The notes under the pieces were generated by a model that was not told the DNA's origin, ran no database searches, and was given only the letters and a program-made list of their open reading frames with translations. DNA of 64,000 nt. Origin: JADCRZ01 sp037718865 (GTDB lineage Bacteria; Bacteroidota; Bacteroidia; Chitinophagales; Chitinophagaceae). Each line of letters starts with the position of its first letter. The first letter of the stretch is position 1. Of the stretch, positions 55,992 through 64,000 are shown piece by piece. The position numbers and the translations under genes were made by a program. Location of the stretch: positions 10,325 to 74,324 of the forward strand of contig JBBJMP010000028.1 of assembly GCA_037718865.1 (NCBI GenBank), read 5' to 3'.

Positions 55992-57287
55992 ATGCAAATG
56001 CAATGGGAAAATATAGGCCGGGGACTTATCGGAATGTTATTTCTCTTGTTTGTCTGTTACCTGTTCAGCAACAATCGAAAAAATATAAACTGGAAACTGA
56101 TAGGGATCGGTGTAACTGCCCAGATCTGCTTCGCACTAGGCGTATTGAAAGTAAACTTTATAAAAATCATTTTCGGATGGGTGTCATCAAAATTTGTAGA
56201 GCTCATCAATATCGGACATAAAGGCATTGAATTTATTTTTGGCAACCTGGCAGATCCCACCGGTAACTGGGCGTATATTTTTGCCGTTCAGGTTTTACCC
56301 AATATTATCTTTTTCTCTGCCTTGTCGGCCATGCTTTATTACCTGGGCATCCTTCAAAAGATCGTTTTTGTCTTTGCATGGCTGTTAAAAAAGATCGGCA
56401 TATCAGGGCCTGAGAGTGTTTCAACTGCCGCTAATATTTTCCTTGGACAAACAGAAGCGCCTTTAATGATCCGCCCTTTCCTGGATAAAATGACCCGTTC
56501 AGAAATATTATGTATCATGGTTGGAGGCATGGCCAATACCGCCGGGAGCGTCCTGGCAGCATACGTAGGCTTTTTAGGAGGCAATGACCCTGTACAGCAG
56601 AAATTTTTCGCATTACACCTTCTCAGCCAATCCATAATGAGTGCACCTGCAGCCATAGTGGTTTCCAAAATGCTTTTTCCGCAGACAGAAAAAGTGATGA
56701 CCGAGCTCAAAGTACCCAAAGAAAAGATAGGAGATAATTTTCTGGATGCTATCTCATTAGGCACAACTGATGGACTAAAGCTGGCAGTAAATGTAGGTGC
56801 CATGCTGATCGTTTTTACGGCGCTTATGTATTTGTGCAACTGGGTGCTGGGTTCAATTGGCTACTGGATCGGTATCAATGATGATATTGCCGGTATGACG
56901 GCTGGTAGGTATACATCCCTTTCCTTACAAATGATTTTAGGTTATGTGTTTTCTCCTGTAGCCTGGCTGATTGGTGTCGATGCAAATGAGATGGTTCAGG
57001 TCGGACAACTGCTGGGCGAAAAAACCGTACTTAATGAATTTGTTGCTTTTATGTCGTTTGGTCAAATGAAAACGGCAGGACTCATTGCGGACCCCAAATC
57101 CATCCTGATAACCACCTATGCGTTAGGCGGTTTTGCCAATTTTGCCTCTATCGGCATTCAAATAGGCGGTATCAGCCAGCTTGCTCCGATCCAACGAAAA
57201 AATCTGACCGAATTGGGAATGAAAGCACTTCTGGGCGGTACCATTGCCTGCATGATGTGCGGTTGCATAGCCGGCGCTTTGTCGTAA
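55992..57287 (+). CDS. concentrative nucleoside transporter (CNT/NupC family)
   Basis: 431 residues with about nine to ten membrane segments. The CNT signature appears in NIFLGQTEAPLMIRPFLDKM and MVGGMANTAGSVLAAYVGF; the C-terminal part has GGFANFASIGIQIGG. It imports nucleosides with H+ or Na+. Nucleoside import and the uricolytic cluster could together feed purine use, although they are far apart. It starts ATG-CAA-ATG, so the second Met could also serve. Confidence 0.93.
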   Translation: MQMQWENIGRGLIGMLFLLFVCYLFSNNRKNINWKLIGIGVTAQICFALGVLKVNFIKIIFGWVSSKFVELINIGHKGIEFIFGNLADPTGNWAYIFAVQVLPNIIFFSALSAMLYYLGILQKIVFVFAWLLKKIGISGPESVSTAANIFLGQTEAPLMIRPFLDKMTRSEILCIMVGGMANTAGSVLAAYVGFLGGNDPVQQKFFALHLLSQSIMSAPAAIVVSKMLFPQTEKVMTELKVPKEKIGDNFLDAISLGTTDGLKLAVNVGAMLIVFTALMYLCNWVLGSIGYWIGINDDIAGMTAGRYTSLSLQMILGYVFSPVAWLIGVDANEMVQVGQLLGEKTVLNEFVAFMSFGQMKTAGLIADPKSILITTYALGGFANFASIGIQIGGISQLAPIQRKNLTELGMKALLGGTIACMMCGCIAGALS

Positions 57288-57453
57288 ATCAGAAACGCGG
57301 AGTACATCAGACGAATAAGCCCTTTCGGATGCCGTTGTTTATTCAGCCGTGCAGCACATAACCTCCGTTTACAGTTTTAACGCATACCTTCGACATGTGA
57401 AAAAAAACTGAATAACGTTGCACAGCTATCCTGATATTTATTAGCTCACGCGC

Positions 57454-60400
57454 ATGTACAGATCTTTACTACTGATATTACATGGTTTAATCTTTTTATC
57501 GGTTACTCATCTTAAGACAGAAGGTCAGCAGGCACCTTCTCCCAGGTGTGGCACAGATCAATACGTCTTTTCTTCATACACCACAAACCCCGAAATCCCG
57601 GTGGCGATGGAGAAAGCCAGGCAGCTGTTGAACCAGGAAATGCAAAAACGACTATCAGCAAAACCAAGACAGGCTAACCAGGCACAGGCACCATCCATTA
57701 TCACCATTCCGGTCGTGTTTCATATTGTGTTGCCAGATCCTACGATAGTAACCGATGCTGAAGTGGATTATCAGATGGCTGTGTTGAACAGGGACTTTGC
57801 AGGAGTAAACGATGACAGCACCAACCTTTCCCCCATGTTCCCTTACTCGCTGAGGGGCCACAGCAGCATCCGTTTCTGCCTGGCACAAAAAGATACCAGG
57901 GGAAACAACACAACCGGTATTGAAAGAAGGTGTAGTTCTACCCTGACAACAACATCTAAGGATGACCCTGTCAAGCTGAGCGCACCCGGAGGCCTGGATG
58001 CCTGGGATCCATCTCAATATCTGAACGTCTGGATTTGCAATGCGACCATTTCAGGGTTGCTTGGATATGCTACTTACCCTTTTCCCTTTTCAGGATATCC
58101 TGTCCCTGAAGCCGCTTTTCAGGGTGTCGTGATCACGAGAGCCGGATTTGGCAACATCCGGTCTCCTTATGCGCTTAACCGCGGAAGAACCCTGGTACAT
58201 GAAACCGGTCATTACTTTGGATTGTTGCACAGTTTTGAAGGAGGCTGCAATAGTACGGATTTTAGCCAGTCATCTTTTGGCGGATCCGGCAATGATGACA
58301 CCCCGTCGCAGTCTAACGCCACAGGAAGCGGAAATCCATCCGTTTTCACCTGTCCCTCGGGGTTGGTTCCATCAGGATGTTTGCCTTCGGTTGAGTCCGG
58401 CCGGCTTTATCAGAATTACATGGACTATACGGATGATCCCTGCCTGAGCATGTTTACCGTTAACCAGGTAGTGCGCATGGAGGCCGCCATCGATCTCTTC
58501 AGAGCTTCGTTAAAAAACACAGACGCCTGTTCCCAACCTGTTGTACTGACCAATAACATTGCTCCGTGGCAGGTGAACAATCCAACCGGAGGAAGGGGCG
58601 GGGTATATACCGGTTGCAGTTCAGCCGCAAATACACATACGTATTGCAGTTCATCCGCTGAGTATATCTTTACCCCGCAAATAACCCTGCGAAATACCGG
58701 ATCAAACCTGGTACGGGAAGTGGAAATATGGATCAGTATCGATAACAGTCCTGCACAACTCAATAAGAAAGCCGGTTTCGCAGCAGGGATACCTTTTTTA
58801 ACTGATACAACCATCGCGCTAAATCCCATCACCTGTAACGGCGGCGCACATGTGCTTAAATTCTTTACAAAAAATCCCAACGGTATTGCTGACAGTAAGC
58901 CTGAAAATGACACCATAATTGCTGACATCTTTGTGGATCTTCCTTCTATAACCCCGATCATGGAAGGATTTGAGCAACCGGTTTTTCCACCGGCAGGCTG
59001 GGAAAGCCTGAATACCAGTGGTGACGAAGTAACCTGGAACAGAACGGATTCGGTGCAAAAATCCGGTATAGCCGCGGCATATATAAATCTTTACGGATAC
59101 AACAAAACGGGCGGCTACGATAACCTGGTAACGCCTAATATCGACGTACGGAATGCCGATTCCATCATAGTGAGCTTTGAACGGGCATACAGGCAATATA
59201 GTTTAACCAATAGTGACTTCACGGATACTTTAGAACTGGTGATTTCCAGTGACTGTAAAAAAACTTTTACTTCAATCTGGAAGAAAGGAGGTGCCCGCCT
59301 CGCGACCAATTCCATTCCTACCGGTTCTGTCAACTGGTTCCCGGCTGAAACAGACTGGCTAAAAGAAACTTTCGATATAAAACCCTATATAACCAGTGGA
59401 ACAACATCCCTACATGTAGGTTTCAGGACGAGGAATGGCTATGGACAGAACCTTTTTCTGGATGATGTCAACATCAACCTGATCGCCAGGCCGCGGCGTG
59501 ACGCGGCTATCACACGGGTTGATCAACCGACTGAGCGATTGTGCTCCAGGACTACAAGGCCAACCCTGGTGATCAGTAATTCCGGAAAAGACACACTCCG
59601 TTCCATCAAAATAAATTATGCTATAGACGGTGGCCCTACAACCACGCAAACATGGACGGGCCTTTTACCCGGAGGACAAACAGCAACCGTTTCGCTGGCA
59701 GGTTTTACCGTTTCGACAACAGGTGCACACCGGTTCAGCGTATACACCAGTGAGCCTAACCAATCGGCTGACGAAAATACCCTGAACGACACCGTTAATA
59801 TCCGGTTTAGCGTTGTTGATCCCGTTTCTGCCCCGGTTAACGAAGGTTTTGAGACAACTGTTTTTCCACCGGTTTATTGGGATCTTGCCGGACCTGCTGC
59901 CTTGTCTGGATGGAAAAGAACAATTCGTGCTTTCTCTCTCGGTTCTGCCTCTGCATGGCTGCCTAACTTCCGATATAACGGCAATGGCGCCAAAGCGGAG
60001 CTGTATTCCCCGCTGATCCAGGTCACCAATGCGGACTCGGTATTTGTTAAATTCGACCTGTCATACCGTACCTTAAAATTTGCCGGAAATCTCGGCATTT
60101 CAACGGACACCCTGGAAGTGCTGTTTACCAGCGATTGTGGCCTAACAACACGTTCGATCTATAAAAAATGGGGAAACGAGCTTCAAACGGTAAAAGAACC
60201 CTATCCGTATTCAGCAAGGGATATTACCGGGTTTATTCCTACGCTGTTGTCTGAATGGCGAACGGATTCGATAAATCTTACAAGCCTGGCCGCGCCATCA
60301 TCCCAATTTCAACTGGTATTCAGAAATATCAATAATAACGGGAATAACCTGTTCCTGGATAATATCCGTGTGAACCAGGTTATCGTACCGGCCCGTTTGA

Positions 60401-60654
60401 AAAGCCAGGGCTACCTGATCTTGCCAAACCCGTCAACAGGTTTGTTCTACCTGAGGCACTTCGTTGTTCCGGTGAACTTAAAAGCTGTACAGGTTGTTAA
60501 TGCAAATGGGCAATTGATCTGGATGAAGTCGTTTAAGGCTGATGCTTTATCGCTTATCCCTTTAGACTTGTCCGGGCAGGCAGCCGGTGTGTATTTTGTC
60601 CGGCTGACTTATACTGACAAATCAATCACCCAGCGAATTGTAAAGATCAAATAA
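57454..60654 (+). CDS. secreted M43-type zinc metalloprotease with T9SS sorting domain
   Basis: 1,066 residues. The signal peptide ends near residue 24. The catalytic domain has HETGHYFGLLH near residue 250 (the HExxHxxGxxH zinc motif with Thr at position 3) and the Met-turn YQNYMDYTDDPCLSMF. Two MAM-like/choice-of-anchor modules (GFEQPVFPPAGWESLN and GFETTVFPPVYWDLAG) flank two CARDB-like beta domains. A T9SS sorting domain ends the protein (LPNPSTGLFYLRHF). It is exported through the type IX system and likely cleaves extracellular proteins. mqnE begins one base after its stop, so the two genes may share a transcript. Confidence 0.92.
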   Translation: MYRSLLLILHGLIFLSVTHLKTEGQQAPSPRCGTDQYVFSSYTTNPEIPVAMEKARQLLNQEMQKRLSAKPRQANQAQAPSIITIPVVFHIVLPDPTIVTDAEVDYQMAVLNRDFAGVNDDSTNLSPMFPYSLRGHSSIRFCLAQKDTRGNNTTGIERRCSSTLTTTSKDDPVKLSAPGGLDAWDPSQYLNVWICNATISGLLGYATYPFPFSGYPVPEAAFQGVVITRAGFGNIRSPYALNRGRTLVHETGHYFGLLHSFEGGCNSTDFSQSSFGGSGNDDTPSQSNATGSGNPSVFTCPSGLVPSGCLPSVESGRLYQNYMDYTDDPCLSMFTVNQVVRMEAAIDLFRASLKNTDACSQPVVLTNNIAPWQVNNPTGGRGGVYTGCSSAANTHTYCSSSAEYIFTPQITLRNTGSNLVREVEIWISIDNSPAQLNKKAGFAAGIPFLTDTTIALNPITCNGGAHVLKFFTKNPNGIADSKPENDTIIADIFVDLPSITPIMEGFEQPVFPPAGWESLNTSGDEVTWNRTDSVQKSGIAAAYINLYGYNKTGGYDNLVTPNIDVRNADSIIVSFERAYRQYSLTNSDFTDTLELVISSDCKKTFTSIWKKGGARLATNSIPTGSVNWFPAETDWLKETFDIKPYITSGTTSLHVGFRTRNGYGQNLFLDDVNINLIARPRRDAAITRVDQPTERLCSRTTRPTLVISNSGKDTLRSIKINYAIDGGPTTTQTWTGLLPGGQTATVSLAGFTVSTTGAHRFSVYTSEPNQSADENTLNDTVNIRFSVVDPVSAPVNEGFETTVFPPVYWDLAGPAALSGWKRTIRAFSLGSASAWLPNFRYNGNGAKAELYSPLIQVTNADSVFVKFDLSYRTLKFAGNLGISTDTLEVLFTSDCGLTTRSIYKKWGNELQTVKEPYPYSARDITGFIPTLLSEWRTDSINLTSLAAPSSQFQLVFRNINNNGNNLFLDNIRVNQVIVPARLKSQGYLILPNPSTGLFYLRHFVVPVNLKAVQVVNANGQLIWMKSFKADALSLIPLDLSGQAAGVYFVRLTYTDKSITQRIVKIK

Positions 60655-60655
60655 A

Positions 60656-61828
60656 ATGACAGACCATTCTATACACGCATTAATCCAGATTTCTAACAGT
60701 AAGGACCTACAACGGATTGGCGAAAAAGTATTACACCGGGAAAGGATTAGTCCTGAAGAAGGTCTGGCGCTTTTTGAACAAGGCAGCCTCTCCTATTTGG
60801 GATCGCTGGCTAATTTTGTGCGTGAACGGCTGCACGGCGACAAAACTTATTTTAACCGCAACTTCCATATTGAGCCAACCAATGTTTGCGTATTTTCCTG
60901 TGCTTTCTGTTCTTATTCACGCCTGTATGCCCACCGCGAGGAAGGATGGGAACTGAGTATGGACCAGATGCTGGACATCGTAAAAAGCTACGACGGGAAA
61001 CCGGTGACTGAAGTACATATCGTGGGCGGAGTTCACCCAAAAATGAATCTTGATTTTTTTGTAACCCTGCTCAGGAATATTAAACAACTTCGTCCCGGCC
61101 TGCATATAAAAGGATTTACGGCTGTCGAACTGGATTATATGTTTCGCAAGGCAAAACTCAGCATTGAAGAAGGTTTAAGAAAGTTGCACGATGCAGGACT
61201 CGATTCACTGCCAGGTGGCGGCGCGGAGATCTTTCATCCAGACGTCAGGTCCATCATCAGTCATGATAAAGTTGATGCCGAAGGATGGCTTGCTATTCAT
61301 GAAGCCGCTCATAAACTCGGCATGCATAGCAACGCCACCATGTTATACGGGCATGTAGAGAAGTACGTGCACAGGATAGACCATATGGAACGCCTGCGCC
61401 AGCTTCAAGACAACACCCACGGCTTTAATACGTTCATTCCGCTTAAGTTCCGCAACAAGAATAATGATATGAGTGACGTAAAGGAAAGCAGTATGATCGA
61501 AGACATGAAGCTGTATGCAGTATCCCGTTTGTACATGGATAATTTCCCACACCTGAAAGCTTACTGGCCGATGCTGGGAAGGCAAAATGCCCAACTTAGT
61601 CTATCCTTCGGCGTTAATGATATCGATGGAACGATCGACGACTCCACGAAGATCTATTCTATGGCTGGCTCTGAAGAACAACACCCGGCCATGAGCACAG
61701 CACAACTGGTTGCCTTGATAAAACAGGTAAAGAGACGGCCCGTGGAAAGAGATACATTGTATGAGGAGGTCAGGGACTATACGGATGTTGATGTTGAAGA
61801 TATCGAAGTGAACCCATTGATGAATTAA
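60656..61828 (+). CDS. mqnE: aminofutalosine synthase
   Basis: 390 residues. The radical-SAM cluster motif is CVFSCAFC, preceded by NRNFHIEPTN. It continues TEVHIVGGVHPKMNLDF, KGFTAVELDYMFRKAKL, LPGGGAEIFHPDVR and FIPLKFRNKNNDMS, all typical of MqnE rather than MqnC. It joins a carboxyvinyl benzoate precursor to SAM-derived adenosine in the futalosine route to menaquinone. No other mqn gene is in the window. It is followed by tandem and palindromic repeats. Confidence 0.94.
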   Translation: MTDHSIHALIQISNSKDLQRIGEKVLHRERISPEEGLALFEQGSLSYLGSLANFVRERLHGDKTYFNRNFHIEPTNVCVFSCAFCSYSRLYAHREEGWELSMDQMLDIVKSYDGKPVTEVHIVGGVHPKMNLDFFVTLLRNIKQLRPGLHIKGFTAVELDYMFRKAKLSIEEGLRKLHDAGLDSLPGGGAEIFHPDVRSIISHDKVDAEGWLAIHEAAHKLGMHSNATMLYGHVEKYVHRIDHMERLRQLQDNTHGFNTFIPLKFRNKNNDMSDVKESSMIEDMKLYAVSRLYMDNFPHLKAYWPMLGRQNAQLSLSFGVNDIDGTIDDSTKIYSMAGSEEQHPAMSTAQLVALIKQVKRRPVERDTLYEEVRDYTDVDVEDIEVNPLMN

Positions 61829-61875
61829 GATGTGAGATGTAAAATGTAAGATGTGAGATGTGAAATGTAAGATGT
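61827..61875. repeat. 21-bp tandem repeat after mqnE
   Basis: Two and a partial copies of a 21-bp unit made of AAGATGTGAGATGTAAAATGT with one difference (A to G). It starts within the stop codon of mqnE. Confidence 0.75.
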
Positions 61876-61887
61876 ATAGCGCTCGGA

Positions 61888-61924
61888 CCCGTGGTTGGTG
61901 TTTTCACCAATCCACCGCGGGGAG
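61888..61924. repeat. GTGGTTGGTG palindromic repeat, copy 3
   Basis: GTGGTTGGTG, TTTT, CACCAATCCAC with CCC and CGCGG borders, as in the copies at 21538 and 28193. It lies 60 bp after mqnE. The rest of the 357-bp gap (61829-62185) up to the tRNA shows nothing recognisable. Confidence 0.75.
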
Positions 61925-62185
61925 GTATAATTGGCAGAAATAATTTTTTAGTTCAGTCTAAAAGTCATCGGTTGCTTTTTGTAAGATTTTACCGGCTTCC
62001 CGTTCAACATCGCCGGTAATTGCATCATGCATACCTGTCACACACAATAGATCAGTATTTGACCTTAACTGTTACCTTAGAGTTCTCATGTATGACCCGG
62101 CCCATTGACCAGTCGGTAGAGGCGGGGGAATATTTTGGAATTTATTGCTTCTCTTTGTATTTTTGACAACTTTTAAACGACAAAT

Positions 62186-62259
62186 GGCTGCGTAGCTCAA
62201 TTGAATAGAGCATCTGACTACGGATCAGAAGGTTTCAGGTTTGAATCCTGACGCGGTCA
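62186..62259 (+). tRNA. tRNA-Arg (ACG anticodon)
   Basis: 74 nt. Acceptor GGCTGCG pairs with CGCGGTC (two wobble pairs). The D arm is GCTC...GAGC, the anticodon stem TCTGA/TCAGA around CTACGGA gives ACG at positions 34-36, and the T arm is TCAGG-TTTGAAT-CCTGA. The discriminator base is A. No CCA is encoded. It reads CGN codons, and the A34 is normally edited to inosine. Confidence 0.93.
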
Positions 62260-62271
62260 CTTAATACAGGT

Positions 62272-62301
62272 AAGGGTTTCAGCTAATGGAACCCTTTTTT
62301 A
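62272..62301 (+). terminator. terminator of the tRNA-Arg transcript
   Basis: AAGGGTT stem paired with AACCCTT, loop of 11 nt, then a T-run. It lies 12 bp past the tRNA end. Confidence 0.75.
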
Positions 62302-62600
62302 TTTTAAGCCATTTGCATACAATTTGCATACAAATCGTTTTTTAAACCCTTATAGCAACTTGTCACACCCCCTTACAATTTTGCGGTACGGTATGCTTTC
62401 GGCTCTTTGTATTTACTGGGTAAGTTTCAAATTCATTTTGTTAGGATTTCCTGTATACTGACTTTTGAAGTGCGGATACAGAAAGTATATACACCTCCTA
62501 TTGTATTGAAATACACATGATTACAAATTAGTCTTCTCACAAGGTACAGATAAGGAACAAACTTGAAGTATTTTCATATAAATTGCACATCCATAAATAT
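62302..62600. other. intergenic region beside tRNA-Arg with a short tandem repeat
   Basis: Two adjacent 11-bp copies of ATTTGCATACA lie at 62311-62332. The rest is AT-rich and featureless. No integrase, no second copy of the tRNA end and no promoter was recognised. Confidence 0.4.
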
Positions 62601-63946
62601 TTATTCTCCTGTTGATGCTTTTATTACCTTCTTGTTTTTGGCTTTCTTAATTTGTTGAAACATTCCACTTGTATACTTGTCGTATAACTCAAATAGGAAC
62701 TCTATACGCTTGGTTTCGCTAGGGAATGGTTGGGGCCGATAGCAAAGGTCTACGGCTCTGTCTAATGCTTGGTGTGCCTTTACTAATGCGGCAGGCATAG
62801 TGTTGGGGTCGTACAAATCTGCAAGGCTTGCATTAGAGAATTGTGCTCTTGCATCTAACACTGCCTGTGCTGCTTTTTCAACTGCCTCTTTTTGCTTTTC
62901 ACCGGGGTTTTCTGCCCAAGGAAAGTTGTTGTAAACCATCGAACCGGAATACTGATACCTACTTTCTAATCTACCTGCAACTAATCTGGTCCAGCTCATG
63001 TGCATCGAACTTGCTAATACTCCAAAGAGGTACATACTTGATGTCTCGATAATGTATATTTTATTACTTGCTATTATTTCCTTATTAAGAAACCCAATCG
63101 GAATGTATTGCCTTCTTTCCGAGCTAACTTCTGGGATAGCTATGTAATTAGTGTCAGGTTGAGATATAAAGAAAAATAGAGACGGATATGACGCAGCCTT
63201 TTTTGTTGGTTCTGCAGTACTCTTTAATCTAAATTCTTTTACCTTTTGAACTCTTGACATTATTGGTTCAATCAACTTCATTTCGCTTGGGTTCGCATCC
63301 TTTAACCATAAGCAATAACGGACCTTGTTATTTATAAACTCCTCCGAGCCCAAGAATGTTTTTACAAACTTCGAAGAGGATGGATACTTTGCTAACAACT
63401 CGTTTTTTTCAATCTCATCTAAAATCAAATGTCCTCCATCTGATGGTTTGTTTCCACAACGCATAATTGGTAAGGCAAATAGCGGCTTACCTCTTTTAGA
63501 TATTACAATATCGGACGCAGGAGTTAGGTATGGGCTAATGTTTTTGCATTTTATCACAGTCGGGTCAGAAGTGAAACTTTCGTATTCAAATAAGAGTTTT
63601 TCTTCCTTATTAGAAATACTAAACCCAATGATCACGACATGAACGTGAGCATTACCCCGTGCTTCATTTCCCCATTTAAAAGTCCTATGAGCAAAAAATA
63701 TCTTCAATCTATATTTCTGAAATAGATAATTCCATAACACTGGCACTTGTTCACCCTGCGTTATTGAATTTGTAGAGACAAATGCAACATCAGTGCCTTT
63801 ATTAATGGTTATGTAATCTGCAGCTATTTTGTACCATGCTGTAACGTAGTCGAGGTCTGAAGAAGATTTTAAATCACTAAACACAAAACTTAAATCTTCC
63901 CTTTGTTGTTTACTTTGATAATGTTTTCCAATAAAGGGCGGATTGC
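62601..63946 (-). CDS. MmeI/YeeA-like adenine-N6 DNA methyltransferase, 3' part (5' truncated)
   Basis: About 448 codons. The frame opens on the minus strand at the NPPF motif (NPPFIGKHYQSKQQREDL), the adenine-methyltransferase catalytic motif IV. It continues with YVTAWYKIAADYI, a target-recognition region, and the C-terminal module YDPNTMPAALVKAHQALDRA typical of MmeI-like enzymes. The upstream part that should hold the SAM motif and, in MmeI types, an endonuclease domain is missing. The sequence before NPPF is not methyltransferase-like and repeats itself, so an insertion probably cut the gene. A clean ATG at 63884 gives the longest standard frame (427 residues). As it stands the enzyme should be inactive. 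Confidence 0.8.
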
Positions 63947-64000
63947 TGTAGTCGGCAATTAACAGTGCACAGAAATTGGCAATTAAGAGTGCACAGCGTT
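63947..64000. mobile_element. probable end of an IS21-like insertion element, cut by the window edge
   Basis: It begins TGTAGTCGGCAATT, TG being the usual first bases of IS21 ends. It holds two near-identical 19-bp repeats (GGCAATTAACAGTGCACAG at 63954-63972 and 63978-63996, one mismatch, period 24). Multiple repeats at the ends are a hallmark of IS21 elements. It lies exactly where the methyltransferase sequence breaks. The transposase genes would be outside the window. Confidence 0.5.

Noticed and set aside
58425..58961. 178-codon antisense frame in the metalloprotease gene
   Set aside because: No family resemblance, and it lies wholly within a well-supported gene on the other strand.
61827..61875. 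CRISPR-like array after mqnE
   Set aside because: The units are directly adjacent 21-bp tandem copies without spacers, and no cas genes are present.

Overview
The window is a chromosomal segment from a member of the Bacteroidota, most likely family Chitinophagaceae or a close relative. The evidence is two SusC/SusD nutrient-uptake pairs, two proteins with C-terminal type IX secretion (T9SS) sorting domains, an ASPIC/FG-GAP repeat lipoprotein, futalosine-pathway MqnE, a TTG(-33)/TAnnTTTG(-7)-like promoter and the near absence of strong Shine-Dalgarno sites. The genus assignment is inference; no rRNA gene is present.

Layout. 1-4.1 kb: the end of an unknown gene, two DUF2382 stress proteins, and a sensor histidine kinase. 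4.1-12.7 kb: a SusC-SusD-ASPIC/FG-GAP operon on the minus strand, with a promoter upstream and a hairpin/terminator after susD. 12.9-21.3 kb: a small unknown gene, a DUF1080 lipoprotein with a Tat-type Gfo/Idh/MocA oxidoreductase, an endonuclease/exonuclease/phosphatase-family lipoprotein, and a second SusD/SusC pair. 21.6-28.2 kb: a uricolytic cluster, with urate oxidase divergent from a tightly packed minus-strand operon (allantoinase, allantoate amidohydrolase, ureidoglycine aminohydrolase, OHCU decarboxylase, HIU hydrolase and a DUF6986 aldolase-like protein). Together these convert urate to ureidoglycolate. 28.3-32.8 kb: sugar-related genes (TIM-barrel epimerase, ThuA, Gfo/Idh/MocA), a small secreted protein and a DUF72 protein.

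32.8-42.8 kb is damaged or mobile. A membrane-anchored beta-propeller/HEAT protein carries a frameshift. Two secreted proteins (one with a T9SS tail) follow a large secreted RHS-repeat gene that is split by a 1,200-bp IS630-family element with a TA target duplication; removing the element restores the RHS frame exactly. 43.3-51.4 kb: an O-antigen-ligase-like protein with TPRs, a decayed second DUF72 gene containing a perfect 19-bp-arm palindrome, a membrane-anchored metallo-beta-lactamase-fold protein with 11-residue repeats, a Kup potassium transporter, a xylose-isomerase-like protein and an NlpC/P60 lipoprotein. 51.7-61.8 kb: dnaE, thioredoxin, a nucleoside transporter, an M43-type secreted metalloprotease with a T9SS tail, and mqnE. 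61.8-64 kb: repeats, tRNA-Arg(ACG), and the 3' part of an MmeI/YeeA-like adenine methyltransferase whose 5' side appears cut by the end of an IS21-like element.

Dispersed palindromic repeats recur: a GTGGTTGGTG hairpin family at three gene 3' ends and a CTTTGTGGTT hairpin family at two gene 5' flanks. No CRISPR array or rRNA was seen.
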